From NCBI RefSeq assembly GCF_001995985.1, contig NZ_MUFC01000022.1, forward strand, positions 1 to 42,003: a stretch of 42,003 bases of DNA. Direction: 5' to 3'. Within the stretch, counting starts at the first letter, position 1, and each line of letters begins with the position of its first letter. The notes below the pieces were generated by a model. That model did not search any database and had not been told where the DNA came from. It saw nothing but the letters and a program-made list of their open reading frames with translations. Below, piece by piece: positions 9,593-20,369 of this stretch. The position numbers and the translations under genes were made by a program. Origin of the DNA: Salinivibrio sharmensis. GTDB taxonomy: Bacteria > Pseudomonadota > Gammaproteobacteria > Enterobacterales > Vibrionaceae.

Positions 9593-10732
9593 TTGAGCAA
9601 GTCTGCGCTCTTAGTCCTAGAAGATGGGACAGTGTTCCACGGTACCCCGATCGGCGCTGATGGCACCGCGGTGGGAGAAGTGGTTTTCAATACCTCGATG
9701 ACGGGGTATCAAGAAATACTAACCGACCCCTCTTATTCCCGTCAGATCGTGACACTCACCTATCCCCACATTGGCAACACCGGCACCAACACCGAAGACG
9801 AAGAATCTAGCCAAGTCCACGCCCAAGGCCTCGTCATTCGTGATCTCCCTCTGTTAGCCAGCAACTTCCGCAATCAACAATCCCTTTCTGATTACCTCAA
9901 ACATCACAACATTCTCGGCATTGCCGATATTGATACGCGCAAACTTACGCGATTATTGCGTGAAAAGGGCGCTCAGAATGGTTGTATTGTAGCTGGAGAG
10001 AGTGTTGATGAGGCATTGGCGCTGGCGAAAGCGCAGGACTTTCCTGGCTTGAAGGGGATGGATCTTGCCAAGGAGGTGACCACCAAAGAAAGTTACCACT
10101 GGACGCAAGGCTCGTGGCAGCTTCATCAAGGCTTGCCTAATGCCGCACCAGAGAGCGAGTTGCCCTATCATGTGGTCGCCTACGATTTTGGCGCCAAGCG
10201 CAATATCTTGCGCATGCTGGTTGACCGAGGCTGTCGCTTGACTGTGGTGCCGGCGATGACACCGGCTGATGAGGTGTTGGCGATGAACCCGGATGGGGTT
10301 TTCTTATCCAATGGTCCCGGCGATCCCGCGCCATGTGATTATGCCATCGAGGCAACACAAGCGTTTTTAGAAGAAGGCGTGCCTGTCTTTGGTATTTGCT
10401 TGGGCCATCAGATATTGGCGCTGGCGAGCGGCGCGAAGACAGTGAAAATGAAATTTGGCCACCACGGCGCTAACCATCCGGTGAAAGACATAGACCGTGG
10501 TGTGGTGATGATCACTAGCCAAAACCATGGCTTTGCCGCCGATAAAGACAGCCTGCCAGACACATTAAGAGCTACCCATGTGTCTTTATTTGATGGAAGT
10601 TTGCAAGGGATTCATCGCACCGAAAAGCCCGCATTTAGCTTCCAAGGACACCCCGAGGCAAGCCCAGGGCCGCATGATGCTGCCCCTCTTTTTGATCACT
10701 TTATCGATCTTATCAAACAACATCGCGCCTAA
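9593..10732 (+). CDS. carA: Carbamoyl-phosphate synthase small (glutaminase) subunit
   Basis: CarA hydrolyses glutamine and channels ammonia to CarB for carbamoyl phosphate, the precursor of arginine and pyrimidines. The 379-aa protein has the CPSase small-chain N-domain ([25 protein letters not shown]) and a class I glutamine amidotransferase domain. The triad is Cys269 in GICLGHQ, His353 and Glu355 in [11 protein letters not shown]. The start codon is TTG at 9593, five bases after a strong GGAGG; E. coli carA also starts at UUG. carB follows after 15 bp. Confidence 0.97.
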   Translation: MSKSALLVLEDGTVFHGTPIGADGTAVGEVVFNTSMTGYQEILTDPSYSRQIVTLTYPHIGNTGTNTEDEESSQVHAQGLVIRDLPLLASNFRNQQSLSDYLKHHNILGIADIDTRKLTRLLREKGAQNGCIVAGESVDEALALAKAQDFPGLKGMDLAKEVTTKESYHWTQGSWQLHQGLPNAAPESELPYHVVAYDFGAKRNILRMLVDRGCRLTVVPAMTPADEVLAMNPDGVFLSNGPGDPAPCDYAIEATQAFLEEGVPVFGICLGHQILALASGAKTVKMKFGHHGANHPVKDIDRGVVMITSQNHGFAADKDSLPDTLRATHVSLFDGSLQGIHRTEKPAFSFQGHPEASPGPHDAAPLFDHFIDLIKQHRA

Positions 10733-10747
10733 TCGGAGTCGTTGAGC

Positions 10748-13700
10748 ATGCCAAAACGCACAGACATAAAAAGCATTCTTATCCTGGGTGCAGGCCCTAT
10801 CATCATTGGCCAAGCCTGCGAATTTGACTACTCAGGGGCACAAGCGTGTAAAGCCCTGCGCGAAGAGGGGTATCGTGTCATTCTGGTGAACTCTAACCCA
10901 GCCACTATCATGACCGACCCAGAGATGGCGGATGCCACTTACATTGAACCTATTCAGTGGCAAGTGGTGAAACACATTATCGAGAAAGAGCGTCCGGATG
11001 CCGTGCTGCCAACCATGGGTGGCCAGACAGGTTTGAACTGCGCCCTGGATCTTGAACGCCATGGTGTGTTGGCAGAATTTGGCGTGGAAATGATTGGCGC
11101 CACTGCTGATGCGATTGATAAAGCCGAAGACCGTCATCGCTTTGATGAGGCGATGCAAAGCATCGGTTTAGATTGCCCACGCGCGGGCATCGCCCACAGC
11201 ATGGATGAGGCGCACAAGGTGCTCGACGAAGTGGGCTTCCCTTGTATTATCCGTCCCTCCTTTACCATGGGGGGCACTGGCGGGGGGATCGCCTACAACC
11301 AAGAAGAGTTTAAAGAGATTTGTGAGCGCGGGCTCGATTTATCTCCCACCAATGAGTTGTTGATTGATGAGTCACTTATTGGCTGGAAAGAGTACGAAAT
11401 GGAAGTGGTGCGGGATAAAAACGACAACTGCATCATTGTCTGCTCGATTGAAAACTTCGACGCCATGGGGGTTCACACGGGTGACTCTATCACGGTCGCA
11501 CCGGCGCAAACCCTGACTGACAAAGAATATCAATTAATGCGCAATGCATCACTGGCGGTGCTGCGCGAAATTGGCGTTGAAACCGGTGGCTCGAACGTAC
11601 AGTTTGGTATTAACCCCAAAAATGGCCGCATGGTGATCATCGAGATGAATCCACGTGTGTCACGCTCTTCTGCGCTCGCGTCAAAAGCAACCGGCTTCCC
11701 AATTGCCAAAGTGGCGGCCAAACTGGCGGTGGGTTTTACCCTTGATGAATTAATGAACGATATTACCGGTGGCGCGACGCCAGCGTCGTTCGAGCCGACC
11801 ATTGATTATGTGGTCACTAAGATCCCACGCTTTAACTTTGAAAAATTTGCCGGCGCCAACGACCGCTTAACCACGCAGATGAAATCAGTGGGCGAGGTGA
11901 TGGCGATTGGACGTAACCAGCAAGAATCATTGCAAAAAGCACTGCGCGGCCTAGAAGTCGGTGCGGCAGGCTTTGACGAAATGGTGAACCTGGATGACGA
12001 TACGGCATTGACCGAAATCCGCCATGAGCTCAAAGAGCCAGGCGCAGAGCGGATTTGGTATATTGCCGATGCTTTCCGTGCGGGGATGTCGGTTGATGGC
12101 GTGTTTAACCTGACCAATATCGACCGTTGGTTCTTGGTGCAAATCGAAGACATCGTCAAACATGAGCAGCAAGTGCGTGAGCAGGGCTTCGCAGGGCTCA
12201 ATAAAGCCGCATTGCGTCAGTTAAAGCGCAAAGGCTTCTCTGATGCGCGTTTGGCCGCCTTGTTGGGTGTATCAGAAATCGAAGTGCGCAAGTTGCGTGA
12301 CAAATTTCAGATTCATCCTGTCTATAAACGTGTCGACACCTGTGCTGCTGAGTTCTCGTCTGATACGGCCTATATGTATTCCACCTACGATGAAGAGTGT
12401 GAATCACAGCCGATAGATAAGAAGAAAATCATGGTTATTGGCGGTGGGCCAAACCGAATTGGGCAAGGGATCGAGTTCGATTACTGCTGTGTTCACGCGT
12501 CATTGGCCCTGCGTGAGGACGGTTTCGAAACCATCATGGTTAACTGTAACCCAGAAACCGTTTCTACCGACTATGACACCTCTGACCGTTTGTACTTTGA
12601 ACCCATCACTCTAGAAGATGTGTTGGCGATCGTGAACGTTGAAAAACCAGAGGGCGTGATTGTTCAGTACGGCGGACAAACACCACTTAAGCTGGCACGT
12701 GACTTAGAGGCCGCTGGCGTGCCGATTATTGGTACCAGTCCTGATGCTATTGACCGCGCCGAAGACCGTGAGCGCTTCCAAGATGCAGTGCAGCGCCTCG
12801 GCCTTAAGCAGCCTGCTAACGCGACAGTCACCGCACTGGAGCAAGCGGTGGAGAAGGCCAAAGAAATTGGTTATCCGCTGGTGGTACGTCCGTCTTACGT
12901 ATTGGGCGGACGGGCGATGGAAATTGTCTATGATGAAACCGATCTGCGCCGCTACTTCAACGAGGCGGTGAGTGTGTCGCATGAGTCGCCAGTCCTGCTG
13001 GACCATTTCTTGGATGATGCGACGGAAGTGGATATCGATGCGGTGTGCGATGGTGAAACGGCCGTGATTGGCGGCATCATGGAGCATATCGAGCAAGCTG
13101 GCGTGCACTCTGGCGACTCTGCCTGCTCGCTGCCCGCGTATACGTTAAGTGACGATATCCAAGATCGCATGCGTGAACAGGTGCGCAAGCTGGCGTTGGA
13201 GTTAGGCGTGAATGGGTTGGTCAACACCCAGTTTGCGGTGAAGGATGATGAAATCTATCTCATCGAGGTGAACCCTCGCGCGGCTCGAACGGTGCCATTT
13301 GTCTCTAAAGCGACGGGTGTCCCTCTGGCGAAAATCGCCGCGCGCGTCATGGCTGGTCGCTCCTTGGCTGAGCAAGGGTTTGTTAAAGAGGTGATTCCAC
13401 CTTATTACTCGGTGAAAGAGGTCGTGCTGCCGTTCAACAAATTCCCAGGGGTTGACCCGCTGCTGGGCCCTGAAATGCGCTCGACCGGTGAGGTGATGGG
13501 CGTGGGCGACACCTTTGCCGAGGCGTTTGCCAAAGCGGATCTCGCCTGCGGTAAAGCCTATAGCGAAGGCGGACGAGCGTTGTTATCGGTGCGCAATAAT
13601 GACAAACAGCGCGTGGTGGATTTGGCAGCGAAGTTACTCAAGCTTGGTTTTGAGCTAGACGCGACCCACGGCACCGCGGTGATCCTTGGTGAGGCGGGCA

Positions 13701-13975
13701 TTAATCCACGTCTGGTCAATAAGGTGCACGAAGGGCGGCCACACATTCTTGATCGCATCAAAAATGGTGAGTACAGCTATATTGTCAACACCACAGAAGG
13801 GCGCCAAGCGATTGAAGACTCAAAAGTCTTGCGCCGCGGCGCGCTCGCAGCCAAGGTGAATTATACCACTACGCTGAACGCTGCCTTCGCCACGTGCATG
13901 GCGTTAACGGCCGCCGACATGAGCAAGGTCAACCCCGTGCAATCATTGCATGCACGAGTGCTGACCAAATCATAA
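10748..13975 (+). CDS. carB: Carbamoyl-phosphate synthase large subunit
   Basis: CarB makes carbamoyl phosphate from bicarbonate, CarA-derived ammonia and two ATP. Its 1075 aa contain the two homologous ATP-grasp halves: the first starts at [21 protein letters not shown] and the second at [19 protein letters not shown]. An oligomerisation domain lies between them, and a C-terminal MGS-type allosteric domain ([14 protein letters not shown]) binds UMP, IMP and ornithine in the E. coli enzyme. ATG 10748 is preferred: GGAG lies 9 bp upstream. An in-frame TTG two codons earlier sits too close to the ribosome-binding site. A terminator follows. Confidence 0.98.
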   Translation: MPKRTDIKSILILGAGPIIIGQACEFDYSGAQACKALREEGYRVILVNSNPATIMTDPEMADATYIEPIQWQVVKHIIEKERPDAVLPTMGGQTGLNCALDLERHGVLAEFGVEMIGATADAIDKAEDRHRFDEAMQSIGLDCPRAGIAHSMDEAHKVLDEVGFPCIIRPSFTMGGTGGGIAYNQEEFKEICERGLDLSPTNELLIDESLIGWKEYEMEVVRDKNDNCIIVCSIENFDAMGVHTGDSITVAPAQTLTDKEYQLMRNASLAVLREIGVETGGSNVQFGINPKNGRMVIIEMNPRVSRSSALASKATGFPIAKVAAKLAVGFTLDELMNDITGGATPASFEPTIDYVVTKIPRFNFEKFAGANDRLTTQMKSVGEVMAIGRNQQESLQKALRGLEVGAAGFDEMVNLDDDTALTEIRHELKEPGAERIWYIADAFRAGMSVDGVFNLTNIDRWFLVQIEDIVKHEQQVREQGFAGLNKAALRQLKRKGFSDARLAALLGVSEIEVRKLRDKFQIHPVYKRVDTCAAEFSSDTAYMYSTYDEECESQPIDKKKIMVIGGGPNRIGQGIEFDYCCVHASLALREDGFETIMVNCNPETVSTDYDTSDRLYFEPITLEDVLAIVNVEKPEGVIVQYGGQTPLKLARDLEAAGVPIIGTSPDAIDRAEDRERFQDAVQRLGLKQPANATVTALEQAVEKAKEIGYPLVVRPSYVLGGRAMEIVYDETDLRRYFNEAVSVSHESPVLLDHFLDDATEVDIDAVCDGETAVIGGIMEHIEQAGVHSGDSACSLPAYTLSDDIQDRMREQVRKLALELGVNGLVNTQFAVKDDEIYLIEVNPRAARTVPFVSKATGVPLAKIAARVMAGRSLAEQGFVKEVIPPYYSVKEVVLPFNKFPGVDPLLGPEMRSTGEVMGVGDTFAEAFAKADLACGKAYSEGGRALLSVRNNDKQRVVDLAAKLLKLGFELDATHGTAVILGEAGINPRLVNKVHEGRPHILDRIKNGEYSYIVNTTEGRQAIEDSKVLRRGALAAKVNYTTTLNAAFATCMALTAADMSKVNPVQSLHARVLTKS

Positions 13976-13998
13976 CAGTATGCTTGGCAACGACTATG

Positions 13999-14025
13999 AG
14001 CCCGCCATTTAGGCGGGCTTTTTTT
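13999..14025 (+). terminator. Rho-independent terminator after carB
   Basis: Eight perfect pairs, AGCCCGCC/GGCGGGCT, with a five-base loop, then seven T. It ends carAB and lies between the convergent carB and dacB. Read on the minus strand it has no T-tract, so dacB probably ends otherwise. Confidence 0.88.
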
Positions 14026-14027
14026 GT

Positions 14028-15470
14028 TCAGTGAGACTGTGCCAGTGTAGGCTGTAACTGACCGCGGATCAACGCCATATAAAATTCACGCTCAAACTGA
14101 GTAATCGGCGAGGGAACATTCTCCGGTTGCGCGTCTTCCTCGGGATGATAATGACTGACCAGTTGCACCACGATATGCTGTTTTCCTGAATCATCTTCCA
14201 GAATCCCAGCTAGATTAAAGCTGCCATACAGCGAGCCACTTTTGGCCTTTAAACGCCCTTTTATTGGCGCATGGCGGATGCTCTGACGGTATTTGAGGGT
14301 GCCGTCTACACCGGATGTAGGCAGCATTTGGGTCATTTCAAGCTCAGGATGACGAGTGATGTAATGAATCACCTCGGCCAGTTGACGAGCGCTGAGACGA
14401 TTATTACGAGACAGCCCTGACCCATCGACCAGCACGGCCTGTGATAGGTCAATCCCAGCCTCCTGCAATATCGCTTTCACTGCCGCGACGCCATTGCGAT
14501 AGGAGCCTGGCTGCTGAAAGTAGCGGCGCCCTAAGGCTTTGAGAAGGTTGTCGGCAATGAGGTTGTCAGAGTCGCGCAGCATCGTGGTGAGCAGGGAGGT
14601 AAGGGGCGCTGACTGGTGACGAGCCAACTCGCGAGACTGGCTGGGCGCGCGCGCCACTCGGATATCGCCTTTCACGCGCACATTCAGGCGCGCGAGCTCA
14701 TCGGCCACAATCGCTTTGACGTAGGTCGAAGGGGTCTGTACGGCAAAGTTAAGCGGTAGAGGGCGTTTTCGATGGGGAAGACAGCCAGAAAAGTAGTATG
14801 TATTTTGTCGTGTTGCGCTTAGATCGAGACCACAATGGCTAGCTTCTTGTTCCTCTTTGCTCACCGCACGAGCTTGGTTTTCTACCGAGATTGGCTGGTG
14901 GTTAGGGACATGCACGCGTGTCAACGTGCTATCAGGCTGGCTATAAATCGCCCCTTGCACGCAGTTATGATTGAGAGTAATGGCCGTGGAAGGTGCACTG
15001 TAGCAAACGGCTAAAATATCCCAAGGCCAGCCAGGCGCGCGGGTGCGACCAGCAAACGCATGCCCATCCAGATAGAGGTTGTTAATGGTATCGAGGCCAC
15101 GACGCGGTAATTGACTTAGCAGTTGACGAATATCTTTTCGAGTCAGTGAGGGGTCACCGTTAAAAACAAGGGCGACGTCATCACCGGTTTGCACCAATCG
15201 CGTAGAGAAACGAAAGGTGTTGGGCAAATAAAGCCGTGCAGCCAAAGCGGTGAGCAGTTTCTGTGTGCTAGCGGGAGGCAGCAGCGCATCGGCTTGCAGG
15301 CTGATTTGTGGCTGATTGTGTTGTCCGTCACTGACCCATAGCGCGACTTGGCTGCCTTGGGGAAGTAACGGCGTTAGTTTTTCCAGTGTTAACGACGGCG
15401 CGGAGGCCGACGCAAACGGCACGAGGAAAATCGCCATGGGGGCGAGGCGGCGGAAAAGAGCGGACAGCAT
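14028..15470 (-). CDS. dacB: D-alanyl-D-alanine carboxypeptidase/endopeptidase PBP4
   Basis: DacB is a periplasmic class C low-molecular-weight penicillin-binding protein that trims and cleaves peptidoglycan cross-links. The 480-aa precursor has an N-terminal signal peptide (MLSALFRRLAPMAIFLVPFASASA). The serine-peptidase motifs are SxxK at Ser68-Lys71 (PASTQKL), SDN at 301-303 and KSG at 410-412. The start at 15468-15470 puts the signal peptide at the N-terminus; an upstream in-frame start at 15554 would bury it. In many relatives dacB is near greA, facing away from it, as here. It lies inverted between carB and greA. Confidence 0.94.
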   Translation of the reverse strand: MLSALFRRLAPMAIFLVPFASASAPSLTLEKLTPLLPQGSQVALWVSDGQHNQPQISLQADALLPPASTQKLLTALAARLYLPNTFRFSTRLVQTGDDVALVFNGDPSLTRKDIRQLLSQLPRRGLDTINNLYLDGHAFAGRTRAPGWPWDILAVCYSAPSTAITLNHNCVQGAIYSQPDSTLTRVHVPNHQPISVENQARAVSKEEQEASHCGLDLSATRQNTYYFSGCLPHRKRPLPLNFAVQTPSTYVKAIVADELARLNVRVKGDIRVARAPSQSRELARHQSAPLTSLLTTMLRDSDNLIADNLLKALGRRYFQQPGSYRNGVAAVKAILQEAGIDLSQAVLVDGSGLSRNNRLSARQLAEVIHYITRHPELEMTQMLPTSGVDGTLKYRQSIRHAPIKGRLKAKSGSLYGSFNLAGILEDDSGKQHIVVQLVSHYHPEEDAQPENVPSPITQFEREFYMALIRGQLQPTLAQSH

Positions 15471-15638
15471 GGTAAAAGCCTTTTTGTTTGCGCATGCATG
15501 CCATCCTACCCTGTCTAGCCTTGAAGACAAGCCGTTCGGGGGTGACCAATGCATGAGTTGGGCTGGAGATTAAGCGGATAGTGGATGGGCGGCTTATGCT
15601 ATCACCGGATCAGAGATGATTTTGCGCGAATTCTTGTT

Positions 15639-15644
15639 TACAAT
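15639..15644 (+). promoter_or_regulatory. Candidate -10 element of greA
   Basis: TACAAT (five of six) lies about 100 bp before the greA start. No good -35 is found 16-18 bp upstream, so an activator or another sigma factor may help. Transcription from here would begin near 15651, just upstream of the leader hairpin. Confidence 0.4.
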
Positions 15645-15665
15645 CTAAGAAAAGCGTTGAATTCC

Positions 15666-15705
15666 GCCGCGCCCAGATACTCTGTTTGGGCGTGGCTTTG
15701 TTTTG
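15666..15705 (+). terminator. Terminator-like hairpin in the greA leader (attenuator candidate)
   Basis: GCCGCGCCCA (15666-15675) pairs with TGGGCGTGGC (15687-15696): ten pairs with one G-T, an 11-base loop, then TTTGTTTTG. No plus-strand gene ends here, since carB has its own terminator 1.6 kb upstream, so the hairpin belongs to the greA 5' leader. In E. coli the greA leader also terminates early and yields the small RNA GraL. The same logic is inferred here, with a leader RNA of around 50 nt. Confidence 0.6.
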
Positions 15706-15747
15706 CCAAAATCCCTTTGCTGTGGATTGAAAGAGGTAATGTCATTT

Positions 15748-16221
15748 ATGGATAAAGTGCCAATGACCGTACGCGGTGAGCAGCTGCTACGAGAAGAGCT
15801 GGACAAGTTGATCAAGCGTCGCCCTGAGATCTCCAACGCCATTGCAGAGGCGCGTGAACTCGGTGACTTAAAAGAAAACGCAGAATATCATGCGGCTCGT
15901 GAAGAGCAGGGCATTTGTGAGGCGCAAATCCGTGATATCGAATACAAGCTGTCGGTGGCACAGGTGATTGATGTCACTAAGATGCCGAATAATGGCAAAG
16001 TGATTTTTGGCGCGACGGTCACCTTGATTGATGTGAGCACTGACGAAGAAGTGACCTATCGGATCGTGGGTGATGACGAAGCCGACATCAAAGCGAATTT
16101 AATTTCGGTGAATTCTCCCATCGCGCGCGGTCTGATTGGTAAAGAAGAAGGCGAAGAAGTGAGCATCACCACCCCAGGTGGCGTCAAAGAGTTCGAAATT
16201 GATAGTGTCGATTACGTATAG
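15748..16221 (+). CDS. greA: Transcript cleavage factor GreA
   Basis: GreA enters the RNA polymerase secondary channel and stimulates cleavage of backtracked transcripts. The 157-aa protein has the N-terminal coiled coil with the acidic tip ([17 protein letters not shown], about residues 31-47) and the C-terminal FKBP-like globular domain ([35 protein letters not shown]). ATG 15748 is about 10 bp after AAGAGGT. An ATG at 15739 is almost on top of the ribosome-binding site. The upstream hairpin suggests autoregulated or attenuated expression. Confidence 0.96.
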   Translation: MDKVPMTVRGEQLLREELDKLIKRRPEISNAIAEARELGDLKENAEYHAAREEQGICEAQIRDIEYKLSVAQVIDVTKMPNNGKVIFGATVTLIDVSTDEEVTYRIVGDDEADIKANLISVNSPIARGLIGKEEGEEVSITTPGGVKEFEIDSVDYV

Positions 16222-16264
16222 GAAAGTGTTACTGAATGTAACTTTTCTCCGATGCTGACACAGT

Positions 16265-16289
16265 AAAAAGGCCGCAATGCGGCCTTTTT
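16265..16289. terminator. Bidirectional terminator between greA and yhbY
   Basis: The perfect inverted repeat AAAAAGGCCGC/GCGGCCTTTTT with a three-base loop has a T-tract on both strands. It can end both greA (plus) and yhbY (minus), which converge here. Confidence 0.85.
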
Positions 16290-16324
16290 GTTATGCTACA
16301 GCACGTCGCTGATCACACACGTGA

Positions 16325-16621
16325 TTATTTGCGTGGTAATTCAATTTTGCGCTCTTCGCTTTGGCGATAAATCACTAAGGTTTTACCGATTACCTGCACT
16401 TTTTCGGCGCCTGTTTCCCGAAGGATCGCGTCGACAATCAGGTTTTTGGTTTCACGGTCTTCCGAAGCGACTTTCACTTTAATCAGCTCGTGGTGATCAA
16501 GCGCAAGCTCAATTTCAGCGACCACGGCTTCAGTTAAACCGTTGGCGCCCATTAAGACGACAGGCTTAAGCGGGTGAGCCAGTCCTTTGAGATGCTGTTT
16601 TTGTTTGGTGCTGAGTTTCAT
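16325..16621 (-). CDS. yhbY: Ribosome assembly RNA-binding protein YhbY (CRM domain)
   Basis: YhbY is a single CRM-domain protein that binds pre-50S particles and helps large-subunit assembly. Its 98 aa match the family (97 in E. coli) and show MKLSTKQKQHLKGLAHPLKP, the conserved GANGLTEAVVAEIE loop and VQVIGKTLVIYR. I start at the ATG complementary to 16619-16621; an upstream in-frame start at 16663 adds 14 unconserved residues. The gene is divergent from rlmE and converges on greA, as in E. coli. Confidence 0.94.
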   Translation of the reverse strand: MKLSTKQKQHLKGLAHPLKPVVLMGANGLTEAVVAEIELALDHHELIKVKVASEDRETKNLIVDAILRETGAEKVQVIGKTLVIYRQSEERKIELPRK

Positions 16622-16826
16622 GTTGGCTCGATTTCTATTTGCTAGGGGTTGAAAACATGCCATTCTAACGCCATCTCACCACAAACTGAAACAGTAGAAA
16701 GTGGGCAGATGGCAAGCACGTCGTTTGCTGGGTGGGAGCGAGTCTGTCTTTGAGAATAAGCTAACGCACACAATTGTCTGAATTTTATATGAATGTGGTG
16801 CGGTTGGTGGGCGTAGTAGGAACAAC

Positions 16827-17456
16827 ATGGCGAATAAAAAACACTCTGCCAGCTCAGGACGCTGGCTGAAAGAACACTTCGACGATAAATACGTTCATGA
16901 AGCGCAGAAAAAAGGATATCGGTCTCGGGCCATTTTTAAGCTAGAAGAGATTCAGCAAAAAGATCGTATCTTGAAACCGGGAATGACCGTGGTCGATCTG
17001 GGTGCTGCTCCTGGAGGTTGGTCACAATATGCAGCGACACAAGTCGGTGACGACGGGCAAGTAATTGCTTGCGATATCCTGCCCATGGATCCCATGCCAG
17101 GTGTTAGCTTTCTTCAAGGGGATTTTCGCGAACAAGCGGTGCTCGACACCTTGCTCGAGCGCATTCAACCCAACCAAGTTGATGTGGTGATGTCTGACAT
17201 GGCGCCAAACATGAGCGGCAATCAGGCGGCCGATCAACCCAAAGCGATGTATTTGGTCGAACTGGCATTAGAGATGTGCCGTGAAGTGCTGGGGCCGAAA
17301 GGCAGCTTCGTGGTAAAAGTTTTTCAGGGCGAAGGCTTTGATCAGTATTTGGCCGAGGTGCGTAAAATGTTTACAGCGGTCAAAATTCGAAAACCCGACT
17401 CATCCCGTGCAAGGTCGCGAGAAGTCTACATTGTGGCTACAGGTTATAAACTGTAG
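16827..17456 (+). CDS. rlmE: 23S rRNA (uridine-2552 2'-O) methyltransferase
   Basis: RlmE (FtsJ/RrmJ) methylates the ribose of U2552 in the A-loop of 23S rRNA late in 50S assembly, using SAM. The 209-aa protein has the SAM motif [13 protein letters not shown] (residues 56-68). The K-D-K-E catalytic tetrad is complete, at Lys38, Asp124, Lys164 and Glu199, at the same numbers as in E. coli. ftsH follows after 42 bp; the pair is heat-shock controlled in E. coli, but I could not find a convincing sigma-32 promoter here. Confidence 0.97.
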   Translation: MANKKHSASSGRWLKEHFDDKYVHEAQKKGYRSRAIFKLEEIQQKDRILKPGMTVVDLGAAPGGWSQYAATQVGDDGQVIACDILPMDPMPGVSFLQGDFREQAVLDTLLERIQPNQVDVVMSDMAPNMSGNQAADQPKAMYLVELALEMCREVLGPKGSFVVKVFQGEGFDQYLAEVRKMFTAVKIRKPDSSRARSREVYIVATGYKL

Positions 17457-17498
17457 TACCCTTACATTTATCTATCTCAGTTATGCGAGGCTAACACC

Positions 17499-19457
17499 TT
17501 GAGTGACATGGCAAAAAACTTGATTCTGTGGCTGGTTATCGCCGTTGTCTTAATGTCTGTGTTCCAAAGCTTTGGACCAGGGGACAGCGCCGGTCGTCAA
17601 GTCGACTATACCTCTTTCGTACGCGAAATCGGCAACGATCAAATACAGGAAGTAAAATTTGACGATCGTGAGCTGAGTGTCACCCGACGTGACGGCTCAC
17701 GCTATGTCACCTTTATGCCTGTGATGAATGATCCAAAGCTTTTGGATGATTTGCTTAACAAAAACGTGCGCGTAAAAGGGACGCCACCTGAAGAGCCAAG
17801 TATGTTGGCATCGATCTTCATTTCTTGGTTCCCAATGCTACTGCTTATCGGGGTATGGATTTTCTTCATGCGCCAGATGCAAGGCGGTGGCGGCAAAGGC
17901 GCCATGTCGTTTGGTAAATCGAAAGCCAAAATGATGAGTGAGGAGCAGGTAAAAACTACTTTCACTGACGTAGCCGGCTGTGATGAAGCCAAAGAGGACG
18001 TGAAGGAGCTGGTGGATTACCTGCGCGATCCAAGCCGTTTCCAGAAGCTAGGGGGTAAAATCCCAACCGGCGTATTGATGGTCGGTCCTCCAGGTACAGG
18101 TAAAACCTTGCTGGCGAAAGCGATTGCCGGTGAAGCCAAAGTGCCATTCTTTACCATTTCCGGCTCTGATTTCGTGGAAATGTTCGTGGGTGTGGGTGCA
18201 TCACGCGTCCGCGATATGTTCGAGCAAGCGAAAAAAGCCTCGCCGTGCATCATCTTTATCGATGAAATCGATGCTGTCGGTCGTCAACGTGGCGCTGGGC
18301 TTGGCGGCGGTCACGACGAGCGTGAGCAAACCTTGAACCAGATGTTGGTCGAAATGGATGGTTTTGAGGGCAACGAAGGCGTTATCGTCATTGCGGCGAC
18401 CAACCGTCCAGACGTATTGGACCCTGCGCTATTGCGTCCTGGTCGCTTTGACCGTCAAGTGGTGGTGAGCTTGCCAGATGTGCGTGGCCGTGAGCATATC
18501 CTCAAAGTACACATGCGCAAAGTTCCGCTAGGCAATGATGTCGATGCGTCACTGATTGCGCGCGGTACGCCGGGCTTCTCAGGGGCTGATCTTGCTAACC
18601 TTGTTAACGAAGCGGCATTGTTCTCTGCGCGTGGTAATAAACGTGTGGTATCGATGGTCGAGTTTGAGCTTGCCAAAGACAAAATCATGATGGGCGCCGA
18701 GCGCCGCTCAATGGTGATGTCGGAAGAAACCAAAGAGTCAACCGCCTATCACGAAGCGGGTCACGCAATTGTTGGTCGCTTGGTGCCTGAGCATGATCCT
18801 GTGTACAAGGTCTCCATTATCCCGCGTGGACGTGCATTGGGTGTGACCATGTACTTGCCTGAGCAAGATAGGATCAGCATGTCGCGTCAGCATCTCGATT
18901 CGATGATTTCGAGCCTGTACGGTGGCCGCTTGGCGGAAGAGCTGATATACGGCAAAGAAAAAGTCTCGACAGGGGCGTCGAACGACATCGAGCGTGCGAC
19001 CGATATTGCCCGCAAGATGGTGACGCAATGGGGCTTCTCAGAGAAATTAGGTCCACTGCTGTATGCAGAAGAGGAAGGTGAAGTCTTCTTAGGTCGCTCT
19101 GTGGCACAGACCAAGCACATCTCCGATGAAACGGCTCGACTCATCGACGCTGAGATTCGTGGCATCATTGACCGCAACTACGATCGCGCCAAGCAAATCT
19201 TGGAAGACAACCTTGATATTATGCACGCGATGAAAGATGCGTTGATGAAGTACGAAACCATTGATGCGGCACAAATCGATGATTTGATGGCTCGCCGTGA
19301 TGTACGAGAGCCTGCAGGCTGGGAAGGTGGCGATGGTGGCTCATCGTCAGATGACACGCCGAGCAAACCAGATGCGTCAAAAGCGAGCGAGTCTGACGAG
19401 CAATCTGACGACAAAAAACAAAAGCCGCTTGATTCAGAAAACCAGTCTGAAGCGTAA
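17499..19457 (+). CDS. ftsH: ATP-dependent zinc metalloprotease FtsH
   Basis: FtsH is a membrane-anchored hexameric AAA+ protease degrading misassembled membrane proteins, LpxC and sigma-32. The 652-aa protein has two N-terminal membrane segments (about 7-24 and 104-124) around a periplasmic domain. Walker A GPPGTGKT is at 196-203, Walker B is IIFIDEIDA, and the zinc site is HEAGH at 418-422. TTG at 17499 is preferred because GCGAGG ends 8 bp before it; an ATG at 17508 (MAKNL) is the alternative and would remove three residues. The acidic, serine-rich C-terminal tail is typical of a disordered end. Confidence 0.97.
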   Translation: MSDMAKNLILWLVIAVVLMSVFQSFGPGDSAGRQVDYTSFVREIGNDQIQEVKFDDRELSVTRRDGSRYVTFMPVMNDPKLLDDLLNKNVRVKGTPPEEPSMLASIFISWFPMLLLIGVWIFFMRQMQGGGGKGAMSFGKSKAKMMSEEQVKTTFTDVAGCDEAKEDVKELVDYLRDPSRFQKLGGKIPTGVLMVGPPGTGKTLLAKAIAGEAKVPFFTISGSDFVEMFVGVGASRVRDMFEQAKKASPCIIFIDEIDAVGRQRGAGLGGGHDEREQTLNQMLVEMDGFEGNEGVIVIAATNRPDVLDPALLRPGRFDRQVVVSLPDVRGREHILKVHMRKVPLGNDVDASLIARGTPGFSGADLANLVNEAALFSARGNKRVVSMVEFELAKDKIMMGAERRSMVMSEETKESTAYHEAGHAIVGRLVPEHDPVYKVSIIPRGRALGVTMYLPEQDRISMSRQHLDSMISSLYGGRLAEELIYGKEKVSTGASNDIERATDIARKMVTQWGFSEKLGPLLYAEEEGEVFLGRSVAQTKHISDETARLIDAEIRGIIDRNYDRAKQILEDNLDIMHAMKDALMKYETIDAAQIDDLMARRDVREPAGWEGGDGGSSSDDTPSKPDASKASESDEQSDDKKQKPLDSENQSEA

Positions 19458-19471
19458 ATACCCATGAATAC

Positions 19472-19497
19472 AAACCCCGACACGTCGGGGTTTTTTT
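19472..19497 (+). terminator. Rho-independent terminator after ftsH
   Basis: AAACCCCGAC and GTCGGGGTTT form a perfect stem with a minimal loop and are followed by a T-run, 15 bp past the ftsH stop. folP starts only 20 bp beyond it, so folP expression depends on read-through or on a promoter I could not see. Confidence 0.85.
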
Positions 19498-19517
19498 GAT
19501 CGTGCTTGGAAAAACGC

Positions 19518-20369
19518 ATGCAAATAACACACAATAACCTCACGCTCTCTCTGACCCGCCCTGTCATCATGGGGATCTTAAACGTCACACCGGACTCCTT
19601 TTCCGATGGTGGCCAATTTCAGCACTGTGATAAAGCGGTCGAACGTGCGATACAAATGCTCGCAGATGGCGCCACCATTCTCGATATTGGTGGCGAGTCG
19701 ACGCGCCCAGGCGCGGCCGATGTAAACGAGCAAGACGAGATCAATCGTGTTGTTCCCGTCATTGAAGCGATTCGTGCGCAATCTGATTGTTGGATTTCAA
19801 TTGATACCAGCAAAGCAGCCGTGATGCGTGCTGCAGTGAAAGCGGGTGCCAATCTCATTAATGATGTACGTGCATTACAAGAGCCTGGGGCGCTAGAAGC
19901 GGCAGCGGATCTGCAAGTGCCTGTGTGCATCATGCACATGCAAGGGCAGCCACGAACAATGCAAGCGGCCCCTGACTACCAAGATGTCGTTGGTGAGGTG
20001 AAAGCGTTTTTAGCGGCACGTATCGATGCTTGCACTGACGCGGGGATCCATCGACAGAATATCATTCTGGATCCTGGTTTTGGTTTTGGTAAGACGTTGG
20101 CGCACAACTATCAGCTTCTTGCTGACCTTGATGCTTTTCATGACTTCGGGTTACCTGTACTAGCAGGCATGTCACGCAAATCAATGATTTATAAGATGCT
20201 AGATAAAACACCGCAGGATGTTCTGGGCGGTAGCCTTGCCTGTGCTACCTTAGCCGCGGCTAAAGGCGCACAGATTATTCGCGTCCACGATGTGAAAGAA
20301 ACCGCTGATGCACTCAAGGTGGTCGCCATGACAGCGCGTGTAAAAAATGGATTAGGAGAAGAAAAATAA
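19518..20369 (+). CDS. folP: Dihydropteroate synthase
   Basis: FolP condenses p-aminobenzoate with hydroxymethyl-dihydropterin diphosphate in folate synthesis and is the target of sulfonamides. The 283-aa TIM-barrel protein carries [15 protein letters not shown] (loop 1), [11 protein letters not shown] (loop 2), LDPGFGFGK and GMSRKS, with the C-terminal RVHDVKET motif. ATG 19518 matches the family; an in-frame TTG at 19506 is less likely. The stop shares a base with the glmM start (TAATG), so the two are translationally coupled. Confidence 0.97.
   Translation: MQITHNNLTLSLTRPVIMGILNVTPDSFSDGGQFQHCDKAVERAIQMLADGATILDIGGESTRPGAADVNEQDEINRVVPVIEAIRAQSDCWISIDTSKAAVMRAAVKAGANLINDVRALQEPGALEAAADLQVPVCIMHMQGQPRTMQAAPDYQDVVGEVKAFLAARIDACTDAGIHRQNIILDPGFGFGKTLAHNYQLLADLDAFHDFGLPVLAGMSRKSMIYKMLDKTPQDVLGGSLACATLAAAKGAQIIRVHDVKETADALKVVAMTARVKNGLGEEK

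Noticed and set aside
16622-16826. Heat-shock (sigma-32) promoter expected before rlmE-ftsH
   Set aside because: I looked for CTTGAA and CCCCAT-type boxes in the yhbY-rlmE gap and found no convincing pair.
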